From Branchipolynoe longqiensis (taxonomy: Eukaryota > Annelida > Polychaeta > Phyllodocida > Polynoidae), in the NCBI GenBank assembly GCA_030323885.1, contig CM059190.1, positions 87,420,762 through 87,484,761 on the forward strand: 64,000 nt of DNA, in the 5' to 3' direction. The notes under the pieces are model-generated. The model did no database searches. It was not told where the DNA came from and worked only from the letters and a program-made list of their open reading frames with translations. The position numbers and the translations under genes were made by a program. Shown here piece after piece: positions 51,719 through 63,900 of the stretch. Each line of letters opens with the position of its first letter. Positions within the stretch are counted from its first letter, which is position 1.

Positions 51719-54186
51719 AGCGAACACACTGGATGCGTCTGCCACGCGTATGCATCATTGGTTTGACTCTCGGTGTCTCGGTGTGTCTGTGTGTTACTCT
51801 GTGTCTGTGTGTGTGTCTGTGTCTGTGTGTCTGTCTCTGTGTGTGTCTCGGTGTGTCTGTATGTGTCTGTGTGTGTCTCTGTGTGTGTGTCTCTGTGTGC
51901 ATGTGTCTCTGAGAGAGACACACAGACACTCTCCCTCCCTCCCTCCCTCCTGTATGTGTGTGTGTGTGTTACTCTGTGTCTGTGTGTCTCTGTGTCTCTG
52001 TGTCTGTGTGTGTGTCTGTGTGTGTGACTCTGTGTATGTGTGTGTGTCTCTATTTGTGTGTCTGTGTCTGTGTGTGTGTGCTGTCTGTGTGTGTGTGTCT
52101 CTGTGTGTGTCTGTGTCTGTGTCTGTGTGTGTGTCTCTGAGAGAGACACACAGACACTCTCCCTCCCTCTCTCCCTCCCTGTGTCTGTGTGTGTGTCTGT
52201 GTGTGTGTTACTCTGTGTCTGTGTGTGTGGAGGTGTGTGTGTCTGTGTGTCTCAGTGTGTCTGTGTGTGTGTGAATCTGTGTCTCTGTGTGTGTCTCTGT
52301 GTGTTCTGTGCCTCTGTGTGTGTCTCTGAGAGAGAGGCACACAGACAATCTCCCTCCCTCCCTCTTTCCCTCCCTGTGTCTCGGTGTGTCTGTGTGTGTG
52401 TCTGTGTGTGTGTCTGTGTGTGTGACTCTGTGTGTGTCTCTATGTGTGTGTCTGTGTCTCTGTGTGTGTCTCTGAGAGAGACACACACAGACACTCTCCC
52501 TCCCTGCCTCCCTCCCTCTCTCTCTCTCTCTCCCTCCCTCCCTCCCTCCATCCCACACAGAGACACACAGACACATGCAGAGACAGACACACACAGACAC
52601 ACACACAGACACACACAGACACATACAGAGACACACACAGAGACACACACATACACACACAGAGACAAAGAGACACACACAGAGACACAGAGACACACAC
52701 AGATACAGACACAAAGACACACACATACACAGAGACACACACAGACATGGAGACACACACACAGAGACACACACATAGAGACACAGAGACACACACAGAG
52801 ACACACACAGAGACACACACATAGACACAGAGACACACATACAGACACACAGACACACACAGAGACACACACACAGACACACACACAGACACACACAGAG
52901 ACACACACACAGAGACACACACACAGAGACACACACACATACACAGAGACACACACAGACACAGAGACACACACACAGACACACACATAGATACACAGAG
53001 ACACACACATAGATACACAGAGACACACACAGAGACACACACATAGACACAGAGACACACATAGACACACACACAGACACACACACACAGAGACACACAT
53101 ACAGACACAGAGACACACACATCGAGACACAGAGAAACACACAGAGACACACACAGAGACACACACATAGACACAGAGACACACACAGAGACACACACAG
53201 AGACACACACACAGAGACACACATACAGACACAGAGACACACACATCAAGACACAGAGAAACACACAGAGACACACAGAGACACACACATAGACACAGAG
53301 ACACACATACAGACACAGAGACACACACAGACACATAGACACACACAGCGACACACACAGACACACACACAGACACAGAGACACACATAGACACACCTAC
53401 AGACACAGAGACACACACAGAGACACACACACAGACACACACACACATACACACACAGAGACACACACAGACAGACACACAGAGACACACACATAGACAC
53501 AGAGACACACAACAGACACAGAGACACACACATCAGACACAAGACACACACAGAGAACACAGAGACACACACGACCAACACATACAGACACCACAGAGAC
53601 ACACACAGACCACACACAGACACAGACAACAGAGACACACACAGAGACACAGAGACACACATACAGACACACAGAGACACACACATACACAGACACACAG
53701 AGACACACACAGAGACACACACAGAGACACACATACAGACACAGAGACACACACACAGACACACACAGAGACACACACAGACACACACACAGACACAGAC
53801 ACACAGAGACACACACATAGACACAGAGACACACATACAGACACAGAGACACACACATAGAGACACACACAGACCCAGATACACACATAGAGACACACAC
53901 ACAGAGACACACACACACAGACACACACACAGACACACACACGCAAAGTCAGGCAAAGTCGGGCAAAGTCAGGCAAAGTCGGGCAAAGTCGGGCAAAAGC
54001 CAAGCGTAACCACGCGTCAAGCGTAAATAATCGCTCCAAAAGCGATTCGTGACGCACGCGCGATGCACGCGCGATAAACGCACGCGCCAGTGTGTTCGGG
54101 TTCTCTTTATTACATACATTTTGATTTTTTACGCACGCGTGACGCTTGACGCACGCGCGAGATACGCGTCCAGTGTGTTCGCAGCT
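51719..54186. mobile_element. TIR-bounded element filled with a GT/CA array
   Basis: AGCGAACACACTGGATGCGT on the left and GCGTCCAGTGTGTTCGC on the right are inverted, next to CGCG-rich words (ACGCGCG) on both sides. Between them is the array listed next, plus GCAAAGTCGGG repeats at 53945-53995. Exact ends and target duplication are unsure. Confidence 0.55.
51770..53943. repeat. 2.2-kb strand-switching microsatellite/minisatellite array
   Basis: The + strand is (TCTGTGTG)n-like with four blocks of TCTGAGAGAGACACACAGAC plus (CTCC)n until about 52495. A CT-rich hinge follows, then (ACACAGAG)n-like to 53943. The two halves are broadly reverse complements. Long frames on both strands (Cys/Val/Ser or His/Thr/Arg only) are artefacts. 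Confidence 0.95.
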
Positions 54187-54537
54187 TAAGTCCCTCGCCC
54201 CACCCCACACACACAAAGCACACACAAAAAACAATCACACACACACAACACACCTACATGTAACCTTCCTAAAATGGCTGGAATTGGTATTTCAGACCAT
54301 CTAGATTTTAACATTTTCTCGGGAGGCGGGGGGGGGGGGCGAGAGGCGGGGGATGGGGGGGGGGCATACTGCCTCACGCCTTTCGCACTCGTTTGTTCCA
54401 ATAATTTATCTCCCCACCCCAAAACAAATCTGCTGACACACGCAAACAAACTCCTAGGTACGGCCCCGTATATATATACCGATAGAAAACCCAGCTGTAG
54501 TTTCCAGACCACATGAAATAACCTGCTTCGTGGTCGA

Positions 54538-54569
<32 letters not shown>

Positions 54570-54900
54570 CCACTCCAACCACAACCCACCCACAGACACT
54601 CTCTCTCTCCCACCCCTCTCTCTCCCTCCCCCTCTCTCTCCCTCCCCCTCTCTCTCTGTCTCTCTCCCTCCCTCTCTCTCTCTTTCTCTTATCTATCGTA
54701 CACGTTACAGGTGCACTCCCCCGCCCTACATTTCTTATGTTGTAACCGCCTTCTGGATCTGCTCGTAGTCGTTGCCATGGTTCCCTCATATTTTCGCCGC
54801 GTGCTGGTTTAGTTCCTCGTTTAGCAAAGCAGAGGTGGGTGGGATAGGGGTGACTGGGTGAAGGGGGGGGGGGGGGGGGGGTCGAGTGCTGTGAAACTTC
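54187..54900. repeat. Low-complexity region: G-, C- and CT-runs
   Basis: G runs at 54330-54363 and 54865-54882, a C run at 54538-54567 and a CT/CCCTC tract at 54598-54690. No gene seen. Confidence 0.85.
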
Positions 54901-55244
54901 TATGCTAGTTCACTGCAACATATTTAAAGCTACAGTTTGAATATTAAAATGGTAAATTAAAAAATTAACAGACTATAGATTAATACGTTAATTAATTAAA
55001 ATCCAATGATTGAAATACAATTTAATCGAGCATGGCCTTACTTCTACACACAATACTGATAGATCTGCTGTAGAGATAATTATAAATTACGGGTCGGTTT
55101 TTACTTATTTTGTTCACGTTTTCATTATTTATTATGATTGGTAAACAAGCATAGAATGTGGGTAAGAATTCATCAATCATTGCATAGATATTAGATGCCC
55201 TTGCAGCAAATTCCTCATGACACACTTGACATTTTCTGAATGTA

Positions 55245-55436
55245 CAGTAAAACCTCTCTAAATCGACCGACCATGGGACCGACTTTTAATGGTCCAATTA
55301 GGGAGGTGGTCAGTTTAGGGAGTTTTTTTAATCATTAAAATAGTTTTGTACGGGCTATCATTTGGGACCCAAATAAAGTGATCGATATAAGGGAGTGTTC
55401 GGTCTGTGGAGGTGGTCGGTTAGAGAGGTTTTACTG
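55245..55436. mobile_element. pogo/Tigger-like MITE (copy 3), TA duplication
   Basis: CAGTAAAACCTCTCTAAATC ... GAGAGGTTTTACTG with TA on both sides; 192 bp. Confidence 0.85.
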
Positions 55437-55439
55437 TAT

Positions 55440-55556
55440 ATCCAGTGGGGCAGCACTATAACGTCGCCATGAGTGCGCACTGTCACAAGTCGGTACCCGT
55501 CCTGATATGACCTTAGATGTTGCTAGGACGTAAAACAACACACGACAAACAAACCT
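55440..55556 (+). mobile_element. SINE-1 3' half
   Basis: Begins CCAGTGGGGCAGCACTATAA and ends ACGTAAAACAACACACGACA; 5' truncated next to the MITE. Confidence 0.8.
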
Positions 55557-55596
55557 CTCAGTAGGGCCTACACCCAGTTGTGTAATACTAAAAAAA

Positions 55597-55735
55597 AGCA
55601 CAGAAGTGAGGGAACGCAGGTTTGGATTCATTTGAAATAGTGAGGGAACGCCGTCCCCCCCACCCCCACCCCCACCCCCACCCCCTAAACAAAGTAAGGG
55701 AACGCCGTTCCCACACGTTCCCGTTATTTATATTA
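55597..55735. repeat. CCCCCA tandem repeat between GTGAGGGAACGC copies
   Basis: (CCCCCA)n at 55655-55684. GTGAGGGAACGC or AGGGAACGCC occurs three times around it. Confidence 0.8.
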
Positions 55736-56237
55736 TTATTTGTTCGCAGTGATCTGAGTTGAAACAACAAACCGGAACTACGCTAGTGCGCGGTGTATTT
55801 TGGGTAAACATGAAAGACTATACGCGGTATACCGTGTGACTCTTCCCATTCAACTTGCAGGCCCGCAATATTTAATTTGTAAGAAAAAAGGATGAAATGT
55901 GCATAAATGAATAAGAGTCAGTATCACGACAGGCTACAAACAGCTAGGTGCAGAAATCATAATATTTTTATATCGCATCATGTATATCTATCAGCATTTG
56001 TTCCATCTATAATTTCTTCATGCACATTAGGTGACAACACAAATAAAAGCAACAAAATATATTCTGTAATAATAATCTTTACTAAGGAAAATATTATGTG
56101 TACTAAATTGGAAGACATTCTTATACACATTAAATTTCTGTTTAAAAAACCGATCAGGTGCGATATGACTAATTCAATACTAAAAAAAGAGAAGAATCCT
56201 TTAAATATATGTATTGTGGGGCGATAAGAACTATATA

Positions 56238-56431
56238 AAGTGAAGCTTCTCTAACCGACCGCCCCCACAGATCGACCGCTCCCCTATATCGATCGGTATA
56301 TTTGGGTCCCAAATGATCACCCATACAATACCATTGTAATTATTTTGGTTAAACTGTCTAAACAAACTACCTCCCTAAATGGGCCATTTAAAGTCGGTCC
56401 CATGGTCGGTCGATTTAGAGAGGTTTTACTG
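56238..56431. mobile_element. pogo/Tigger-like MITE (copy 4, decayed)
   Basis: AGTGAAGCTTCTCTAACCGA ... GAGAGGTTTTACTGA with the same inner CCGACC/GGTCGG words as the other copies. Confidence 0.75.
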
Positions 56432-56837
56432 AGTTTTGAATTTTGTTGGAAATAGACTTTTCTTGTGGAAAGGTGGAATCGGAGCCTGAAAACAGATCGG
56501 CTGCACTTATGCCAGCCAGCCAACTGCTGCCAAAATTCCCCACCTGCACACTGTCACAAGCACACACATGATTCTAGGAACAGGCACTCGCAAACAGTCA
56601 GATAAACATGCAATGGGGAGAAGGGTCCACAGCGAGGAAAGGAGGAAAATCGGGTGACCACTGTCCCATATTAAGCATACCCTTGCAGGATGAGTTTCCC
56701 ATTCTTTAAGTCCTGATATTGTGTGATTTAAACAGTGGTCGATGTAGATAAATTTCAAATATACTTCAAGCACTTAAATCTGTGCAAAAGATACATAAAT
56801 GTGTGACAATGTCTGAACAAGAAACTACTAAAAAAAT

Positions 56838-57080
56838 AATGGATGTATTCGACTGGGACCTTTCCATAATTTGAGCCAATCAGAGCCGTTCTTTTCTATT
56901 GCAATTGGCTGCCCCCTATGGGGGCCACCATTTGCAATAAAAAAGAATGGCTCTGATTGGCTGACATTGAGAACCGTTCTCAGCCAATCAGAGCTGTTCT
57001 TTTCATTGCAAATGGCGCCCACCATAGGGGGCAGCCATTTGCAATAAAGAAGAACAGCTCTGATTGGCTGACACTGAGTT
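56838..57080. repeat. Two consecutive ~95-bp hairpins (MITE relative of 5558-6600)
   Basis: 56872-56965 and 56978-57076 each fold (CAGCCAATCAGAGC ... GCTCTGATTGGCTG) around GCC-CCTATGGGGGC. The left edge GTATTCGACTGGGACCTTTC is the TIR of 5558-6600. Confidence 0.8.
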
Positions 57081-57252
57081 CTCGCGAAAACGATAAGAGG
57101 AAAGTCCATTTCCGGCAAGTTCAAACGGGCTCAGACAAGTTCAACCGTGGCTGGTTGTCCCTCTCCGTTCAGTGCTGAATATGCTTATGGCAATGGGCCA
57201 TGTTATATATGGGTGGCAAAAACCAGGCTTGTACACCCTTTGCTAGTTTACT

Positions 57253-57613
57253 TAGGTTGGTTGGTTGTTGGAGTTTTATGTCCTGGCAACATCTAGGGTC
57301 ATATCAGGACGGGTACTGATTTGCGACAGTGCGCACTCATGGTGACTTTATAGTGCTGCCCCACGAGCACTCATGACCTGATATCTCACTCAGTCACATT
57401 ATCCTGACACTTAGATATTGCCAGGACATAAAACTCCAACTAACAGACAAAACCTGCAACCAACTAGAGTGTGAGGGCCGCCTTCTACTGCTAGTTGGAG
57501 TGTAAATACACCAGGGGGCGCTATTGTGAAGTAGTCAACCTACGGCCATCTTGGAATGGGTCGGTTGGTTGGTTGTTGGAGTTTTAGTTTTACATCCTTG
57601 TCACATCTAAGTG
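57253..57613 (-). mobile_element. SINE-1 fragments (two)
   Basis: 57253-57445 starts with the tail TTGGTTGGTTGTTGGAGTTT and has an internal deletion. 57553-57613 is a second tail fragment. Confidence 0.75.
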
Positions 57614-58154
57614 TAAAATATTCCAATAAAACGCATTGGTGGGGGAATGCAAATGGTCTATAATGGTAAATGGTATATAGTGCCAGGTGCATGCATGTAT
57701 TTATGTAGTTGCTGGTGATCCTTTACTTATGGTCAATAGTCATTGTGTATTAGGTAGATAGTGTGAAAGAGGCACTAGAGATAGTGTGTAAGGGGCATTT
57801 AGAGCTCTACTCACTACCCCCTCCCCCCTCTGTTAGTCACGGATCACCACACACTCAGCTCAGGCAGGTGGTGGCCAAGCAGCCACACCGCATGGTGGTG
57901 GTGGGCAGATCACGGTAGCCATGGTGACACAGGAATGCTTGATGTTCATTGGTGGAACTGTAAATGCTTGATTCTCATTGGAGAACACGGTCAGGTGGTA
58001 TGCCATACCAGATCCATGTACCACTATATAATAATAAACCTGAGGGCATTGTCTCTCTCTCTACTTTCATTCTTTATACTCTTCCTTTCTCTTCTTGCCT
58101 GTATTGATTTCATTATAGCCTGCCTACACAACCACAGATTCCAGCTGAGGACTT

Positions 58155-58640
58155 TGCATAAGGTCATATCAGGACGGGTGCCGACTTGTGACAGTGTGCA
58201 CTTATGACGACTTTATAGTGCTGCCCCACTGGGAGACCAGGCCACCAGCCCCATGACCTTATATCCCACTCAGTCACATTATCCTGACACTGAGTTAACC
58301 AGTCGTTACTCTGTCAGATTAATGCTGAGCGCCAGGGTAAGATTTTGTTTGTTTGTTGTTGTTTTATGTGGTAGCAACATCATATCAGTACGGGTACCGA
58401 CTTGTGACAGTGCACACTCATGGCGACTTTATAGTGCTGCCCCACTGGGATACCAGGCTGCCAGCACCATGACCTGATATCCCACTCAGTCACATTATCC
58501 TGACACTGAGCCAACCAGTCCTTGCCCTATCCTAATAATGCCGAGCGCCTGGCTAGAAAGCAACAAGTATCAATTTTTAAGTCATTGGTTTGTTTCGACC
58601 AGGGTTCGAACCCACGATCCCATGGTCTACCAAGCGACAA
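58155..58640 (-). mobile_element. Two tandemly arranged SINE-1 copies
   Basis: 58155-58337 lacks head and tail. 58343-58640 has the tail GTTTGTTTGTTGTTGTTTTA, the full body and a partial head (GGGTTCGAACCCACGATC). Confidence 0.8.
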
Positions 58641-59134
58641 ATATCAATTTTAAAGTCATTGGTTTGACTCAACCGGGAAGCAAACTCCCAACCTTCCACA
58701 CATGGGGCATGTGATATGTCATGGCCCACCAGCGGGACGCCCAATGGAAGGTAACCATGTCAAAAGTAGCCAGATAACACACCACACAGCTACGTACAAG
58801 CCTATCATATGTAAATAGGAGTAGGCTAGTCTAGTAATAAGAGTAGAACAAAATAAAATACATATATGCCAAGAAAATCCAAAACCATACCAACCAACTA
58901 TCTATCTGATACTGAAATGCAGGCAATCAAATTACTTATCAGCAGCTACTGTGTGGTAAGATAACACCAACACTACAGCTGGCCAGCATTGAAAACAAGC
59001 CTGAATACCCAGGCTTATATGCTATGGACAGTATAAATACAGCCTCAATAAGAAAAAAAAAGAAGAAAAAATGAGAGGAATAGGTCGGTGACAGCCTATT
59101 TTCGGACAGGGAAGCTTGAGGAGGAATTACATCA

Positions 59135-59395
59135 CTTAGAATTGACCGACCGACCTGTGACAGTGTTCGCTCATGACATCTTTATAATGCTGCCTCAATG
59201 GGATACATTGCCACCAATATCATGATTCAATATCTCACTCAGTCACCTTATCCTGACACCGAAACCAGTCCAAGCAGCAATCCCCTTTTCTACCCCAGTT
59301 GGTTGCTAGGACGTACAACCACAGCAGTGGAATGAGGAAGACCAGTCATCTATGACTGAAATTTCCCCTGCTTAAACAACTAATGGACCAAAAAA
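59135..59395 (-). mobile_element. Diverged SINE-1 fragment
   Basis: CTTTATAATGCTGCC and ATATCTCACTCAGTCAC blocks, then GGAATGAGGAAGACCAGTC-TCT as in the 43777 variant. Confidence 0.6.
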
Positions 59396-60957
59396 AAAAG
59401 AAAAAAAAGAAAAGTCACCAAGTGTTTGCATTTTGCGCCTTTGCCACCTCGCCCCTAATGACACCCCCCACTGTGTCTGTTAGTTTACTGAGGTGAACGA
59501 GTTATAGTAGGTATCCCAAGTGATTTTCAAAAATAGTTTGGAGTTTGATTTAATGGATTTCACCTGTTAGTATATTTAATTTGAAATAAAATGACACTTC
59601 ATTCGTGAAAATCGCTCTAATATTAAAGAAGATATGGACTTTTTTAGGTTGTTACTTAATTGGGTCACCCAAAACTAAAAAGATAGCATTTTTGATGGCC
59701 CCAAGAATTAAAAGTAACCACCCTATCAGACTTTCTGTATTTTTTCCTTCAAATCCATGGCCTATACAATGAGAATACAAAGATCCAGGGGTCTGATGTG
59801 GTTACATTTCAAGATATACATCTTCAAAAATGCGTGAAATCACAATTTCCTCAATTTCACCAATTTCCAAATTTTGCTTTGGACCACTTTTGGGTGCTTG
59901 GTTGTGGAAAAAATTGGCACCCATATTAAATTATTCTGATTTATCCCTAACCTACTGATGAGTCTTGTCATTGCTATTTTTTTTCAGGACTACATATGCT
60001 TGGGAAAAGCTTTAAAAAATAGGTTTAAAATGGTCCAGAGCTCAATTTGACAAGTGATAAAATCCGGTAAAAGGAAATGCCCAACTTTGAACAGGCTTAT
60101 TTGGTACAGAAAAGCACCCGTACAAGATAATTGCATGAAATTTTCACACTGTACTACCTTCAACATGCTCTTTCTGTTTACCTTACATACAATACAATTT
60201 GATAGATATGAATGTGTTTTTTTTTAAAGTTTTCAAACCCTGTGTGTGTGTGGGCAGTGTGTTTATGGCACATTGCATAACAACTGGCACATTGCATAAC
60301 AACTTTAGCATTCAATTCTTAAGTAGAGCCAACATTTATTTTGTCTCAAATTTACACCTTCACACCGTGCATTGCTAAGAATCATGAGTAACTTCTTTAT
60401 TTTAAGAAAAAAAGGATCTTTATTTTCATGTAAAACCCGAAGTTATCCATTATTCGGTTCCGAAATGGTGGTTAATTGAACATTTTAAATTAAAATTTAA
60501 AATAGATGGACAAAGAATTTATTCAAGGACAAAATATGACTATATGGCCTGTAGTATTGGCAACAAAATGATATCATTGGCATGATGATGCTAGCTCTGG
60601 TGAATGGGCATCAGAGGTTTGAAGAAGCAGTGTAAAATTTCATGCATAAGTTAGTTGAAACAAAAGGTGATTTTCTACATAAATGGACTTGACAAAGCAT
60701 TGATTTTCTGTAGCTGATCAAAGTCATATCCTAATATTGATGGTACTATTAGAAAGAAGAAATGTGAAGCTTTATTCTGCTTTAGGTTTTATTTCAATTG
60801 GTGAAAAACTTAGAACACACCAACAGATTGAAAATGATGAATTTTAAGGTTCTACACACAGATTATTGGTGGATTGGCAAGGCACTTGGGATACCTAGTT
60901 ATAGTCAGCCACTCGTGAGCTTTTGTTTGACAGCACTGAGGCACTGGGGCTATTACA
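59396..60957. other. AT-rich stretch without recognised genes or repeats
   Basis: No ORF of note, no TIRs and no SINE blocks were found on either strand. It is the longest unexplained piece of the window apart from A/T runs at 59385-59415. Confidence 0.5.
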
Positions 60958-61793
60958 CCTTAAACAGGCATTGTCCCATGGTTTCGAGTTTTTGTAATTT
61001 TCAGAGATAAATATATTGGCTTGATTGTTTTAATCTACCTCACTATAGTTTGAAGCATGCCACTACAGTTTGAAGCATGTCAAAATTATGACACCATAGG
61101 CTTCTGCAGTAAAATGTTCTATTAAATTGACTCAGTATTATTTATTCCCTTTGATGCGGTGGCAAATGTTTAATAAGTAGACCAGTATCACGCAAAAGTA
61201 GAGAGAGAGACAGAGACGAGAACAGGGACTGAGAGAGACAGACAGAAAGAGAAATATAAGTTCCTTGCCATGTCTAGTAATGGTATGCGGGTAATGCAGT
61301 ACCTATCTGCTAAAATACCTCAGGGTGTTTGACGCCCCTGCCTTGCAAAGTTATAAACCACTGCCTTGTGGTATAGGTTCTTGATAGAATCAACGGCTAA
61401 GGGAGCAAACCCTAACAGAAAACCATGCTTCCGTGGCAGCATTAAGGGCGGTGATGAAGGGAACTCCCAACATCTCCCGGCCAGCTACTGCAGGGACAAA
61501 TAGTTTGCGCCTGTCTTGACGTGTTCTTGCCGGTGTGAAACCTCTATTTGCTCCCCGAGAGAGTGCTGCTAGTAACTTGCAAAAGCCAGCAGCACTTCAA
61601 CACTTTGCAAGCAGCTTTTATGAAATGCACAACCGCACAGAACAGCGGCGGTTAAGAAATAAAAGCAGTCTTTGTCGCATTGCGACCGACAGCATGATGA
61701 TGATGATGATCTAAGTTAGATATGTAGAATCAAATCTAGATAATTATTTTGGTTTTGAAATTTTGATGTTTTCATCAGACTATGTAGCTTTAA
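60958..61793 (+). mobile_element. MITE, TTAAAGTTGCATAGTCCG family, split by a retro-insert
   Basis: The left part 60958-61190 (ending GTAGACCAGTATCA) and right part 61711-61793 (starting CTAAGTTAGATATGTAGAAT) join where 43139-43479 is continuous. Confidence 0.75.
61191..61710 (+). mobile_element. Retro-insert with (GAT)n tail
   Basis: 520 bp beginning CGCAAAAGTAGAGAGAG and ending GACCGACAGCATGATGATGATGATGAT. The (GAT)n 3' end and insertion in an identifiable MITE suggest a truncated LINE or SINE. Its first ~90 bp recur at 62719-62810. Confidence 0.6.
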
Positions 61794-61984
61794 TACACGA
61801 TTTCCATGATGCATGCGCAGAGCATAATCCAGACTGGACTTGTGGGTCACAGAGTCTGTGGAGAGGCAATTGAGGCTCTGTTAACACTGGCTTCATATTG
61901 AGCATCTGACACAGTCTTTTTCGGCGCAAATGTGGATTTATAGATAAAACATACTTACGGTTTTTAAATCATTTTTATAATTAT

Positions 61985-62015
61985 AGCTGTGTCCTATTGA
62001 TTGATTGATTGATTG
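61985..62015. repeat. (ATTG)n microsatellite
   Basis: About six ATTG units, the same motif that ends the LINE at 45926. Confidence 0.85.
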
Positions 62016-62449
62016 ATTGAAAAGCTCGATTGTCAGTGTAAATCAACACAGTGACACTGTTGACCTACAACACTAGTGTCGTTGCCTATCACCAGGTGTC
62101 GTACTAGTCGCGGAAATCGTGTATTGTCTGAGCCAAGAAAGGGCACTTTGGTGGTCACCAGACAGTTGGCAATTTGTCAATCAATGGACTAAACCCAACT
62201 GAGCTTGACCGTAGCACCGTCAAAGCTGGGTGGTTGTTTGTGGTTATTTGAGGGTTTTTTTAAACATGATTTCTTTTTCGTCCGAATATAGCCTTGTCTC
62301 AGTGACAATATCCTAATCTTCTGGTTGTCAACAAGTGCAATTATTTATACATATGACCATAAGTGACGATAGCTATGTTATAGGACATCAGTGCATTGCA
62401 TGTGTACATGTCAGCTCTAAAACAAAACACTCTTCTCTTTTTTTTTTTA

Positions 62450-62557
62450 GCAACAGATGCGTGGAACAGTCTTCCAGACCAAGTGGTTAAAGCACGAATG
62501 GTAGAAGCATTTCAGAGAAGGCTGGATATACATTGGAGAGGACACCCACAATTATGA
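62450..62557 (+). pseudogene. C-terminal end of a non-LTR reverse transcriptase ORF
   Basis: ATDAWNSLPDQVVKARMVEA and FQRRLDIHW-GHPQL, then TGA, is the usual last segment of CR1/Jockey-like RT proteins (R-V-WN-LP--VV...F---LD--W). Everything upstream is missing. It is directly preceded by a (T)10AG. Confidence 0.7.
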
Positions 62558-62718
62558 CTTCAAGGCCCCATCCACCTCCATATGTGTGCAAAGGAGATAG
62601 TTTTTGTTAGGTTTAGTTTTTTTTACCATAACAAGCTGTCATTAGAGGCTCAATAGGGCCTAGATCAGCCAGAAGAGGATCTGTCAGTTGATCTGTAAGT
62701 TAATAATGGCACAATAAA

Positions 62719-62965
62719 TCACGCAAAAGTAGAGACAGAGACAGAGACGAGAACAGGGACTGAGAGAGACAGACAGAAAGAGAAATATATGTTCCTTGCC
62801 ATGTCTAGTAATGCTGAGTGCCAGTTTCGAGAGAAATATGTATCAATTTTTAAGTCATAGGGTTGACTCACTCAGGGTTTGAACCCCCGTGGGTTCGAAT
62901 CCCACGACCTGCTACACGAGAAGTGGACACTCAACTCATTCGGCCATCCTGCTTGGCCTTTCATT
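62719..62965 (-). mobile_element. Chimeric repeat: retro-insert 5' end joined to SINE-1 head
   Basis: 62719-62810 equals 61190-61280 (GAGACGAGAACAGGGACTGA). From GCTGAGTGCCAG onwards it is a reverse SINE-1 with GGTTCGAATCCCACG and CATTCGGCCATCC at its head end. Confidence 0.65.
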
Positions 62966-62998
62966 GGATATTTTAAAAGACACACACAGACAAAATAC

Positions 62999-63378
62999 CT
63001 CAGATACGTGTGAGCCGAAAGGGCTGGTATTTGTTCACCTATCAAGGAGTGGAACGTAGCTCAGACAGAGTGTCCACCTGTGAAGGTGTCAGTTATCCGA
63101 TCAATCCTTCTCAGTGGACACATTTGCAGTTTGGGCTATTTTCCGTTTCAACCAGTGGTCCACAACTGGTTCATCAAAGGCTGTGGTATGTGCTGTCCTA
63201 TCTATGGGAAAGTGCATATAAAAGACCCATTGCTGCTTATCGGAAAGAGTAGCCTATGTGGTCGAGGCAGGTTTCCCACAAAGAAATATGTCAGAATGAC
63301 CATATGTTTGACGTCCAATAGCCGATGATATGAAAATCAATGTGCTCTATAGGCGTCGTTAAATAAAACAAGCTTTCT
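62999..63378 (+). repeat. Widely distributed SINE-like repeat, second copy
   Basis: Longer copy of 51236-51490 in the opposite orientation, ending TCGTTAAATAAAACAAGCTTTC. Confidence 0.7.
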
Positions 63379-63631
63379 TTTTGTTCACCTATCATGCAGG
63401 TACTTGCCAAGGTGGACAATCCATGGTGGTAAATTCCATTACACCACTGAGGACTCCTCATACAAAAGACCTCATACCCCGACCTCACAAAGTCACAGCA
63501 TAAACTGATTATCCCTACTGTCACTACTGCATGGGGTAGGTATATATACCAGAATGTCGTAAATGTGGCACAAAAAAACTAACATAATTAAGCCTAGCCA
63601 CAAACAACTAAGATTTGTTTGTTGTTTGTGA

Positions 63632-63900
63632 GTTTGCTGATACGTGCAGTGCAAAACGTTAGTTTTATTCAAAATTAATAGAAATCCAGAACACGAACCT
63701 TATAAATTTAATATAATCTGTTTGTTAGGCATGTTATCTGTTTCTGTGCCAACCGGTTTGTGTCTAGGTGGTGTGGTTTTAGAGATATTTCGCTTTTTCT
63801 CTAGGAAGATTGATCACGGCCATTGACAATGGATTGAGTTTGCGGATACAAATTAATAGAAATGCAGAATCCTGAAGATTGCTCATAGCCATTGAGTTTG
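63632..63900 (+). repeat. Unit of the ~205-bp GTGTGGTTTTAGAG repeat
   Basis: Contains GTTTGCTGATACGTGCAGTG, AGAAATCCAGAACACGAACC and GGTGTGGTTTTAGAGATATT, as in 7695-8390. Confidence 0.7.

Noticed and set aside
51622..53956. Very long Cys/Val/Ser and His/Thr/Arg reading frames (up to 425 residues) on both strands
   Set aside because: They are translations of the GT/CA array; every frame stays open because the repeat has few stop codons.
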